Assembly (NCBI RefSeq): GCF_018688455.1
Contig: NZ_CP061319.1
Location: 62,001-126,000, forward strand
Direction: 5' to 3'
Length of the DNA stretch: 64,000 nucleotides
Origin: Polynucleobacter sp. AM-7D1
Lineage (GTDB): Bacteria > Pseudomonadota > Gammaproteobacteria > Burkholderiales > Burkholderiaceae
The notes under the pieces were generated by a model. The model saw nothing but the letters and a program-made list of their open reading frames with translations, did no database searches and was not told where the DNA came from. Each line of letters opens with the position of its first letter. The first letter of the stretch is position 1. This document shows positions 56,678 through 64,000 of this stretch, one piece after another. A program made the translations under genes and the position numbers.

Positions 56678-57952
56678 TTATTCTGTATCTGTTGACGATT
56701 CAATTAGGGGTGCAGAGATATTCTTGCTAGGCTTAACACCCAATTCGCGTACCTTTTCAGCAGCCCGAATGAGATTACCTTTACCTGATTTCAGCTTATT
56801 GAATGCATCGTGATAACTTGTTTGGGCTTGATCTAAACGCTGACCTAGTTTTTCAAGATCATCCACAAAGCCGACAAATTTATCGTAGAGCGTGCCACAT
56901 TGCTTAGCAATTTCCAGTGCATTACGATTTTGTGAATCTTGACGCCATAGGTGCGCAACAGTCCTCAGGGTTGCCATCAAAGTACTTGGGCATACCAACA
57001 CAATATTTTTGGCTAAAGCTTCTTGGTAAAGATTTGGCGCAGTTTTCAGTGCTAATAAGAAGGCAGGCTCAATCGGAACAAACATCAAGACAAAGTCTAC
57101 TGAGCCAATGCCATACAAAGAACTGTAGTTCTTGCTCGAAAGCCCCTGAATATGTTGCCTTAGAGACTGAATATGGGCTGCCAACTCTTGTTCTGAGGCT
57201 GTCGGATCAGTTGCTTCAGCATGGCGTGAATACGCAGTGATAGAAACCTTACTATCGACTACCAGGCTTCTACCCTCTGGAAGTTTTACGACAACGTCTG
57301 GCTGCAGACGTGAACCATCCATTTGAGTATGGCTATCTTGTACAAGGTATTCCTCACCCTTGCGAAGACCTGAAGACTCTAGAATGGATTCGAGCACTAA
57401 CTCACCCCAATTACCCTGTACCTTGGAGTCACCTTTTAGTGCTTGGGTGAGTGATCGGGTCTCATCTGACATACGCAGATTCAGATTGGCAAGACGTTCG
57501 ATCTCGCTCTTGAGCGCAAAGCGCTCACGAGCTTCATTGCCGTAAGAGGTATTTACCTGCTCTTTAAATTCTGAAAGCTTGGTTTGGAGTGGTTTCAGTA
57601 GAGCATCTAGATTGGCGACATTCTGCTCAGTGAAGCGCTTAGACTTATCTTCCAGAATTTCATTGGCTAAATTTTTGAACTGATTAGTCAAAGCCTCTTT
57701 AGCCTCATTGAGGGATTCAATTCTGCCAAGGCCTTGTTTTCGCTCTGAATCCAATTCAGCTTCTAGACGAATTGCATTTTGTAAGGCTTGGTCTCTTTCA
57801 GTGCGCAAGCTGATAGTGAGTGCGGCTTCGGTCTGCGCTTGCTGTTCGCTTCGCTGAAGTGCGGATCTCAGATTAAGCGCATAAACCAAAAGGCCTGCGC
57901 ATAAACCCAATGGCAGGCCAAACAGGAGAAGAGAGCTTAGGTCAAAAGTCAC
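56678..57952 (-). CDS. rmuC: DNA recombination protein RmuC
   Basis: The 424-residue protein starts at GTG with an N-terminal membrane helix (LLLFGLPLGLCAGLLVYAL), a long coiled coil (about 35-150) and the RmuC nuclease-like domain (GNWGELVLESILESSGLRKG, DVVVKLPEGRSLVVDSKVS, FVPIEPAFLLAL). RmuC limits recombination between inverted repeats in E. coli; its exact activity is unsettled. It may share a transcript with the MHS transporter. Confidence 0.94.
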   Translation of the reverse strand: MTFDLSSLLLFGLPLGLCAGLLVYALNLRSALQRSEQQAQTEAALTISLRTERDQALQNAIRLEAELDSERKQGLGRIESLNEAKEALTNQFKNLANEILEDKSKRFTEQNVANLDALLKPLQTKLSEFKEQVNTSYGNEARERFALKSEIERLANLNLRMSDETRSLTQALKGDSKVQGNWGELVLESILESSGLRKGEEYLVQDSHTQMDGSRLQPDVVVKLPEGRSLVVDSKVSITAYSRHAEATDPTASEQELAAHIQSLRQHIQGLSSKNYSSLYGIGSVDFVLMFVPIEPAFLLALKTAPNLYQEALAKNIVLVCPSTLMATLRTVAHLWRQDSQNRNALEIAKQCGTLYDKFVGFVDDLEKLGQRLDQAQTSYHDAFNKLKSGKGNLIRAAEKVRELGVKPSKNISAPLIESSTDTE

Positions 57953-57980
57953 AAATGCAATCTATGCAAGCTATTGAATC

Positions 57981-58289
57981 TTAGCCTTGAACTAACTTTT
58001 GTAATTCACCACTTTGAAACATTTCAGTCATGATGTCTGAGCCGCCAATGAATTCACCATTGATGTAGAGCTGTGGAATGGTTGGCCAGTTGGCAAATTC
58101 TTTAATGCCCTGACGAATTTCTGCATCCTCCAATACGTTCACTGTATGCAATTTGTCTACGCCACAAGTGCGCAAAATATTGACTGCATTTCCAGAAAAT
58201 CCGCATTGTGGAAATTGGGCATTGCCCTTCATGAACAATACAACGGGATGGCTGCTAACGATTTCTTGAATTCTTGCTTGGGTGTCCAT
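57981..58289 (-). CDS. grxD: monothiol glutaredoxin (Grx4/GrxD type)
   Basis: The 102-residue protein has the CGFS motif ([11 protein letters not shown], Cys29), [15 protein letters not shown], the [18 protein letters not shown] glutathione site and normal length. Monothiol glutaredoxins carry 2Fe-2S clusters, often with BolA-family partners such as the IbaG protein at 34.4 kb. The gene is followed by 104 nt before the prmC 5'-3' region ends, with no visible terminator. Confidence 0.96.
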   Translation of the reverse strand: MDTQARIQEIVSSHPVVLFMKGNAQFPQCGFSGNAVNILRTCGVDKLHTVNVLEDAEIRQGIKEFANWPTIPQLYINGEFIGGSDIMTEMFQSGELQKLVQG

Positions 58290-58393
58290 AATTTTCTTCC
58301 TGAAGTGGCGCTATAAGATGATCTTGAATTGCAACTAACAATGGGGTAATTTTAAGGCTATCTGCAGAAAAGGGTTAATTCCCTATGCTGGTT

Positions 58394-59242
58394 CTAGAGC
58401 CTTTTTCGACCAGAAGCTGCTCGGTAGTGGCCCGCTAAATCGAGGTGAGCTTGCACATCGATTAGGGCCGCCTCCTTCATTATCCCCACCACTGCTTCGG
58501 ATTGATCAAAGCCATGCTCTACAGCAATCAGCCCGCCAGGTTTCAGGTGCTTATCTGCCCCGGCAATAATGATCTCTAGGCAGCTTAAGCCGCTGGCATA
58601 GTCGGTTAGTGCTGAAGGCGGCTCAAATCGGAGGTCCCCTTGAGTGAGGTGAGGATCCTGGTCAGCAATATAGGGTGGGTTGCTAACAATCACATCAAAC
58701 TGGTTTTTTGGGCTCAATGCCTCATACCAATTGCCTTGTGCAAACTGGACTTGCTCTGTCAGATTCAGAAAGTGGGCATTGTGCTTAGCGATTGCTAGAG
58801 CCTCAGCTGATCGATCTGTTGCAAGCAGTGACACCAGGGGTGCGGCACTGGCGATCGAAAGGGCGATAGCGCCGGAGCCAGTACCTAGATCTAACACTTT
58901 GGTGGGTTTATTGAGTTTGGCGATTTCACTAAGGGCAATCTCTACAAGAAGCTCAGTTTCTGGGCGAGGAATCAGTACTCCAGGCCCTACCTGTAGCTCA
59001 ATATTATGAAAACCCTTCTTACCCAAGATGTAGGCAATGGGTTCTCCAAGAGCTCTTCTGGAGACGAGACTTTCCCACTCCTGAAAAGCTAGCGCATTCA
59101 AAATCATGTCATCACGGGAAAGCAGGGCGGAGCGTGGGAGTTTGTAGTGCTTCTCTAGTAGGTGGGCTAGCAATATCCGCGCTTCATTGGCTGGCAATGC
59201 ACAGTTCTGAATTAATTCACGCAAAGACTGGCTGATACTCAT
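58394..59242 (-). CDS. prmC: peptide chain release factor N5-glutamine methyltransferase
   Basis: PrmC methylates the GGQ glutamine of RF1 and RF2. With ATG 59242 the protein is 282 residues; an in-frame GTG (59266) would overlap prfA by 14 nt. It has an N-terminal helical domain, LIPRPETELLVEIAL, the SAM site VLDLGTGSGAIALSIA and the catalytic NPPY (IVSNPPYIA). It lies directly after prfA, the gene for its substrate. Confidence 0.95.
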   Translation of the reverse strand: MSISQSLRELIQNCALPANEARILLAHLLEKHYKLPRSALLSRDDMILNALAFQEWESLVSRRALGEPIAYILGKKGFHNIELQVGPGVLIPRPETELLVEIALSEIAKLNKPTKVLDLGTGSGAIALSIASAAPLVSLLATDRSAEALAIAKHNAHFLNLTEQVQFAQGNWYEALSPKNQFDVIVSNPPYIADQDPHLTQGDLRFEPPSALTDYASGLSCLEIIIAGADKHLKPGGLIAVEHGFDQSEAVVGIMKEAALIDVQAHLDLAGHYRAASGRKRL

Positions 59243-59252
59243 CCTGCTTGTA

Positions 59253-60332
59253 TTAACTATCACCAAGTGCTGCTAGAAGCTCGGCTTGATGTTCTGATGC
59301 CAAAGCATTGCACAGATCATCTAAATCGCCATCCATCATGGCATCAATCTTATAGAGTGTGAGATTAATACGGTGATCAGTAATCCGACCTTGAGGGAAG
59401 TTATATGTACGAATACGATCGCTGCGATCACCAGAGCCAATGAGGGATTTACGTGTTTGCGCTTCAAGTTGATGTTTTTCACGTTCGCGCGCATCCATGA
59501 TGCGTGAGACTAGCACCTTCATCGCTTGTTCACGGTTGCGATGTTGGCTACGATCATCTTGACACTCAACTACTGTGCCGGTTGGCAGATGGGTAATACG
59601 CACTGCAGAATCGGTTTTATTAATATGCTGACCACCTGCACCTGAAGCCCTAAAAGTATCAATTCGTAATTCGGCAGGATTTATTTTGACTGCTTCTAGT
59701 TCATCTGCTTCTGGCATCACTGCGACCGTGCAGGCCGAAGTATGAATACGGCCCTGAGTTTCTGTTTGGGGGACGCGTTGTACGCGGTGACCACCAGATT
59801 CAAACTTGAGGCGCGAGTAAACAGATTGGCCTACTAAGCGGAGAACAACTTCCTTATATCCACCCAGGTCAGATTCAGCAGCATTGACCACTTCAACCTT
59901 CCAGCCTTGGCGTTCAGCAAAGCGCGTATACATTCGGAGTAAGTCACCAGCAAAAAGTGCACTCTCATCACCACCCGTACCCGCACGAATTTCTAAGAAG
60001 ACATTGCGTTCATCATTGACATCTTTGGGTAGTAAGAGTTTTTGTAGAACGCCCTCAAGCTCCTCCATAGTGGCTTGTGCTTGTTTTTGTTCTTCGTCGG
60101 CAAAGTCCCTCATCTCTGGATCTTTGCGCATCTCTTCAGCTGCTTGAGCATCAGCCTCAGCTTGTTTGTATAAACCAAATTGCTCAACTACCATCGCAAT
60201 ATCAGAATGCTCGCGTGTGAGCTTCCGATAGTTGTCCATGTCTTTCGTGGACTCTTCGGTAGTTAATAGGGAATTGAGTTCGGCTAAGCGCGTGTCTAGG
60301 TGGTCTAGCTTAGCCCGCATGCTGGGCTTCAT
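59253..60332 (-). CDS. prfA: peptide chain release factor 1
   Basis: RF1 ends translation at UAA and UAG. The 359-residue protein starts [19 protein letters not shown] and has the GGQ motif ([20 protein letters not shown]), the PXT-type stop-recognition region [20 protein letters not shown] ([11 protein letters not shown] follows) and [15 protein letters not shown]. It starts immediately after the hemA stop codon (TAG-ATG), the conserved hemA-prfA-prmC operon. Confidence 0.98.
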   Translation of the reverse strand: MKPSMRAKLDHLDTRLAELNSLLTTEESTKDMDNYRKLTREHSDIAMVVEQFGLYKQAEADAQAAEEMRKDPEMRDFADEEQKQAQATMEELEGVLQKLLLPKDVNDERNVFLEIRAGTGGDESALFAGDLLRMYTRFAERQGWKVEVVNAAESDLGGYKEVVLRLVGQSVYSRLKFESGGHRVQRVPQTETQGRIHTSACTVAVMPEADELEAVKINPAELRIDTFRASGAGGQHINKTDSAVRITHLPTGTVVECQDDRSQHRNREQAMKVLVSRIMDAREREKHQLEAQTRKSLIGSGDRSDRIRTYNFPQGRITDHRINLTLYKIDAMMDGDLDDLCNALASEHQAELLAALGDS

Positions 60333-61649
60333 CTAATGGTCTTCTGGCTTGGAGTGTGAGGCGAATAGTTTGGGAAGCAACTTAATCAGGGCGTCACGCT
60401 CAGCGCCATTGGAGTGTTGTAAAGCATGCAATGAGCCGTGCAAGAACTTATTGGTTAAGCCTTGAGCCATTGCATTGAGAACTTCTTGGGGATCTTCACC
60501 ACGCATCAATCGCTTCATTGCGCGGTCGAGCTCAAGTTGTCTGAGGTGTTCGCCTTGTTGCTGAATATCCTGAATCAACGGCACAGTCTTGCGACCTTGC
60601 ATCCAATGCATAAAGTTACCAACGCGATCTTCAATAATCGCTTCGGCTTGGCTTACTGCAGCCTGACGAAGAGAGGCGCCTGTTTGAATCATCACACCTA
60701 AATCATCTACCGTATAAAGATAGATATCATTTAAACGAGCAATCTCAGGCTCAAAGTCACGAGGTACTGCTAAGTCAACCATCACCATCGGTTTATGGCG
60801 ACGTTGCTTCAAAGCGCTCTCTACCATTCCTAAGCCGATGATCGGAAGCGAGGATGCTGTACTTGAAACAATGATGTCAAATTCATGCAATCGTGAGGGG
60901 AGTTCGGAGAGCTTGAATGATTCAGCTTCAATATCTTGAATCGAAATCGAGTCTGCTAATTCTTGGCCGCGTTCAATTGTTCGATTGGCGATTGCAACTG
61001 CTTTAGGTTTACGCGCTACAAAATGCGTTGCGCATAAGGTGATCATGTCGCCAGCGCCAATAAATAAAACACGTTGGTCGGTAATACTTTCAAAAATACG
61101 TTCGGCTAAGCGAACTGAGGCTGCTGCCATCGAGATTGAGTGAGCACCAATTTCTGTGGAGCCACGAACTTCTTTTGCAACTGCAAAGGTTTTCTGAAAG
61201 AGTTGATTGAGATACGTGCCTAGAACGCCTGCATCATTTGCAGTGCGCACAGCATCTTTCATCTGACCCAAGATTTGGGTTTCACCAATCACCATGGAGT
61301 CTAATCCACAGGCAACTCTAAAGGCGTGACGAACTGCATCGGATTGCGGCAATGAATAAATATGCGGCTCTAAACTACTTGGAGCGAGCTGTTGAGTTTT
61401 TGCCAACCAATCAAAAGTGGCTTCATGCAAAAGACTCGCTGCATCTGCATCATTAGCAGCGCAATACACCTCAGTGCGATTGCAGGTCGACAAAATTGTG
61501 GCTTCAGGTAGCCCAACCTGATTCGCGCCAACGAGATGTTGGCGAAGATCGTGCAACGCTTCTTGAAGAAACTCAGGGTCGAAGGCGACCTTCTCCCGAA
61601 TGGCGACCGGCGCTGTGTGATGATTGATGCCGAGTGTCAACAACTTCAT
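60333..61649 (-). CDS. hemA: glutamyl-tRNA reductase
   Basis: HemA reduces glutamyl-tRNA to glutamate-1-semialdehyde, the first committed haem step in the C5 pathway. The 438-residue protein begins [19 protein letters not shown] and has the catalytic cysteine in STCNRTEVY (Cys56), [14 protein letters not shown], the NADPH site LFIGAGDMI and a C-terminal dimerisation helix. It heads hemA-prfA-prmC. Its start almost touches the divergent small membrane gene. Confidence 0.97.
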   Translation of the reverse strand: MKLLTLGINHHTAPVAIREKVAFDPEFLQEALHDLRQHLVGANQVGLPEATILSTCNRTEVYCAANDADAASLLHEATFDWLAKTQQLAPSSLEPHIYSLPQSDAVRHAFRVACGLDSMVIGETQILGQMKDAVRTANDAGVLGTYLNQLFQKTFAVAKEVRGSTEIGAHSISMAAASVRLAERIFESITDQRVLFIGAGDMITLCATHFVARKPKAVAIANRTIERGQELADSISIQDIEAESFKLSELPSRLHEFDIIVSSTASSLPIIGLGMVESALKQRRHKPMVMVDLAVPRDFEPEIARLNDIYLYTVDDLGVMIQTGASLRQAAVSQAEAIIEDRVGNFMHWMQGRKTVPLIQDIQQQGEHLRQLELDRAMKRLMRGEDPQEVLNAMAQGLTNKFLHGSLHALQHSNGAERDALIKLLPKLFASHSKPEDH

Positions 61650-61668
61650 AATGGTGATTATAGATTTG

Positions 61669-61950
61669 ATGGCAGCAACAATGGGGGTGGTAATGGGGTT
61701 TTTAGCTTTTCTAGTGATCGGCGGCTTAACGGGCCTATTTGCCCTGCTTTTTTATCCAGGACAACGCCGAACTAAGCCCAAAGCTAAGAAATTTCTTATT
61801 GCAGCCTTAATTGGCTTCTTGGCCGCTCTAGTCAGCTCCTATATCGGCCAATTTTCGGGCTTATTTCAATCGGGTCAGATGCTGGAATGGCTGAGCACGA
61901 TAGTGGCTTCTTGCCTTGCAGGTTGCCTCTATGCGACAGTTAATAGTTAG
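61669..61950 (+). CDS. small membrane protein, GlsB/YeaQ/YmgE-like
   Basis: From ATG 61669 the product is 93 residues with three hydrophobic segments (about [56 protein letters not shown]) separated by a basic loop. This pattern resembles the transglycosylase-associated GlsB/YeaQ/YmgE stress-linked family. Other in-frame ATGs at 61651, 61681 and 61693 are possible. It is divergent from hemA with almost no intergenic space and overlaps the ung stop by 4 nt. Confidence 0.6.
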   Translation: MAATMGVVMGFLAFLVIGGLTGLFALLFYPGQRRTKPKAKKFLIAALIGFLAALVSSYIGQFSGLFQSGQMLEWLSTIVASCLAGCLYATVNS

Positions 61951-62723
61951 TTAAATAGGGTGCTCTGAGGGCCAGTATCGATGTTTTCCTCATTTCGGGC
62001 AGTCCAGCTAATAGGGGTTTCATGGTGCTCTACCAGCCATTCATTAGCTTTAGTGAAATGCCCGCAACTTACCTTTGCGCCAGGCTGTAGAAATGGCTGA
62101 TCTGTTTTGTAGACCCCCAGTCCAGAAGGGTGGGAGGATTGCAGAATCGATTGGTTTGGGGCGGTCTCAATCAGGGGCAACTTAGATTGAGCATGCCCAC
62201 CCCAAAGCATCCAGACTAGATATGGCTTTTGGAGCGCTAAATTCTCGATAAGTCGATCAATAAGGGATTTCCACCCAAGATTAACATGGCTGCCCGCTTC
62301 ACCCAATCTCACGCTAAGAGCCGTATTGAGGAGTAGCACTCCTTGCTCAGCCCACCCGTGGAGATCTCCATTGGGAATAGCACCAAAACCCTCGAGCGCC
62401 AGGGCTTTACTGATATTGCGTAAGGAGCTTGGAAATTGCCTGGAATTGATCGGAATATTGGCGGGAATCGAAAAAGCCAAGCCCTGGGCCAGTCCAGGGG
62501 AGTGATACGGATCCTGCCCCAAGACGACGACCTTGACCTGAGTAAGCGGGGTTAATGTCAGCGCTTTAAAAAAATTCTGGGGCTCAGGGCAAATTTTTTC
62601 TGCATCTTTATTTAGTTCAGACCGCAGATTGGTCTGCAGCATTTGCCACTCTATGGACTCAAAATAATCCCCGAGTAGGGTACGCCAGTCCTCTGGAATG
62701 TCAGCCGCAGAAAACGAATGCAT
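61947..62723 (-). CDS. ung: uracil-DNA glycosylase
   Basis: Ung removes uracil from DNA. The 258-residue protein has the water-activating motif VVVLGQDPYHSPG (Asp71), LLLNTALSVRLGEAGSH, and the C-terminal HPSGLGVY, a variant of the usual HPSPLS loop. A short N-terminal extension is normal for the order. The start overlaps the stop of the upstream M61 peptidase gene (TAATG on the minus strand), so they are coupled. Confidence 0.95.
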   Translation of the reverse strand: MHSFSAADIPEDWRTLLGDYFESIEWQMLQTNLRSELNKDAEKICPEPQNFFKALTLTPLTQVKVVVLGQDPYHSPGLAQGLAFSIPANIPINSRQFPSSLRNISKALALEGFGAIPNGDLHGWAEQGVLLLNTALSVRLGEAGSHVNLGWKSLIDRLIENLALQKPYLVWMLWGGHAQSKLPLIETAPNQSILQSSHPSGLGVYKTDQPFLQPGAKVSCGHFTKANEWLVEHHETPISWTARNEENIDTGPQSTLFN

Positions 62724-64000
62724 TACTCAGCAGGTGTCAGGGTGTATTGAGTTGGAATTTGATCATCCTCAAGAACGGTCATGCACTCATGCTCTAAATC
62801 ATCTCGGTAAAAGCAAATCTGGATGACTTGCCCTGTGATCAAACTAGATAGCACCTTATCCCAGCGGGCGGCAGTAATGCGTTCACCGTTGATGCTGGCC
62901 AATAGATCTCCAGGAGCTAGACCTGCTAATTGTGCAGCTCCACCATCAAGAATATGCGTCACCTTTAGCCAACCATTGCTATCACTATGACGCAATCCCA
63001 ATTGCAGTTTGATCTTCTCAAGCTTGGAATGGGTTTTCTGTTTAACCGAAATCGTTTTTGGATCAATCCATTTTTGAATTGGAATATCTTGAGCGCCAAA
63101 AATATAACGAGACTTAAATTCATTCCAGGTTTTGGAGAATTCTGTCCCAAGCAATTTCAATATCAAGTCATCCAAACCATCTTCAGCAATGCCATCTAGC
63201 GTGACTCCATGAGTTTGCCAGATGAGGCGCATTAAATCATCCAAGGATTGACGGTTGCCTGTAAATGCGCGGATCTTGAGATCTAAGCCTAGGGCGACCA
63301 AGGCGCCTTTGCCGTAATAACTTACGACCGCATTTGGTGTGTTTTCATCAGCTTGATAGTACTTAGTCCAAGCATCAAAAGAGCTATCTGCAAGGCTTTG
63401 CTTTAGTCTTCCTGGGCCACGCAAAATACCATTCCAATTATTCGCAACTAGCTTGAGGTAAGCCTTTAGATCAATACGTTTGCTGCGGAATAATTGCAAG
63501 TCATCGTAGTAGCTAGTAAAGCCCTCGAACAACCAGAGTAATCGAGTATGGTTTCTGCGATCGAGTTGATAGGGTTGGAATGCGTTAGGCTGAATGCGTT
63601 TGACTAGCCAGGCATGAAAATACTCATGACTACAGAGACCCAAAAACTCACGATAGGATACTTCATCTAAGGGGGTATTTACTTGAGGAATTTGATCTCG
63701 ACGACATAGTAGGGCAGTGCTATTACGATGCTCAAGTCCACCGTATCCAGAAAGAACGGCGTTAACTAAAAATAAATAATTCTGGAAGGGGGCTTTTTTA
63801 GTCTTGGGTTCAAAGAGGTTGATGGTGCAAGTACAGATAGCCTGAAGATCTGAGGCCAAGCGCTCAAGATCAACTTCATGAATACATCCTTGTATCGCCA
63901 TGCTGTGTGATACACCATTGGATTTCCAATGGGCAATCTGAAACTCACCCATGGCAATTGGATGATCAAGTAAGTCATCATAGTTTTTGGCGAGATAAAA
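62723..64000 (-). CDS. M61-family glycyl aminopeptidase-like protein with PDZ domain (5' end outside window)
   Basis: The frame is open to the right edge of the window, so the N-terminal part is missing; about 425 residues are visible. They include the NYDDLLDHPIAMGEF start of the peptidase domain, the zinc motif HEYFHAW with the downstream LFEGFTSYYDDL, and a C-terminal PDZ domain (GGAAQLAGLAPGDLLASING). The family cleaves N-terminal Gly/Ala in some members; the physiological role is unclear. It is co-translated with ung. Confidence 0.9.
   Translation of the reverse strand, partial: FYLAKNYDDLLDHPIAMGEFQIAHWKSNGVSHSMAIQGCIHEVDLERLASDLQAICTCTINLFEPKTKKAPFQNYLFLVNAVLSGYGGLEHRNSTALLCRRDQIPQVNTPLDEVSYREFLGLCSHEYFHAWLVKRIQPNAFQPYQLDRRNHTRLLWLFEGFTSYYDDLQLFRSKRIDLKAYLKLVANNWNGILRGPGRLKQSLADSSFDAWTKYYQADENTPNAVVSYYGKGALVALGLDLKIRAFTGNRQSLDDLMRLIWQTHGVTLDGIAEDGLDDLILKLLGTEFSKTWNEFKSRYIFGAQDIPIQKWIDPKTISVKQKTHSKLEKIKLQLGLRHSDSNGWLKVTHILDGGAAQLAGLAPGDLLASINGERITAARWDKVLSSLITGQVIQICFYRDDLEHECMTVLEDDQIPTQYTLTPAE

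Overview
The window is chromosomal DNA of a betaproteobacterium of the order Burkholderiales. Protein sequences, moderate G+C by eye and very short intergenic gaps fit a streamlined freshwater lineage such as Polynucleobacter; that genus assignment is recognition, not a database match. Nearly all of the 64 kb is core housekeeping DNA in tightly packed operons, and no gap between genes exceeds about 210 bases.

Layout. 1-9.2 kb: the 3' part of the S10 region and the spc and alpha ribosomal operons (rpsQ fragment, rplN-rplX-rplE-rpsN-rpsH-rplF-rplR-rpsE-rpmD-rplO-secY-infA-rpmJ-rpsM-rpsK-rpsD-rpoA-rplQ), with a probable internal promoter and structured leader before rplN and a terminator after rplQ. 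9.2-19.3 kb: cutA-dsbD, then yihA-hemB on the minus strand, a di-haem cytochrome c4, lptM-lysA divergent from cyaY, and a minus-strand block [membrane coiled-coil protein]-pilQ-aroK-aroB. 19.4-22.6 kb: mrcA and a REP-associated tyrosine transposase followed by two inverted repeats. 22.6-44.9 kb: a long plus-strand run gltBD, mlaFEDACB, an ABC-2 exporter pair, ibaG, murA, the his genes (hisC inverted), hinT and tatABC. 44.9-51.1 kb: a Sel1-repeat protein, a porin, a tiny lipoprotein, a large AT-rich TPR/O-GlcNAc-transferase-like gene and mscL. 51.2-55.3 kb: petABC (bc1 complex), sspA, sspB and tRNA-Thr(UGU). 55.3-64 kb: minus-strand MHS transporter, rmuC, grxD, hemA-prfA-prmC, a small membrane protein on the plus strand, ung, and a truncated M61 peptidase with PDZ domain.

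How the genes work together. Translation and secretion genes fill the first 9 kb. The mla genes encode almost the whole retrograde phospholipid pathway, including outer-membrane MlaA. The his cluster supplies every enzyme except histidinol-phosphate phosphatase and the HisZ subunit that the short HisG normally needs. tatABC can export the Rieske protein PetA, which carries a twin-arginine signal. hemB and hemA feed haem to the cytochromes.

I found no clearly new multi-gene system. The most unusual points are: (i) the pilMNOPQ-aroK-aroB locus is reduced to a compact secretin that lacks the N1 domain plus one membrane-anchored coiled-coil protein; (ii) hisC is inverted inside the his cluster; (iii) the AT-rich TPR-glycosyltransferase gene has perfect 102-bp internal duplications and sits beside the porin; (iv) a RAYT transposase with REP-like palindromes abuts the gltB promoter; (v) mrcA has signs of a leaderless transcript; and (vi) a promoter and hairpin leader precede rplN.
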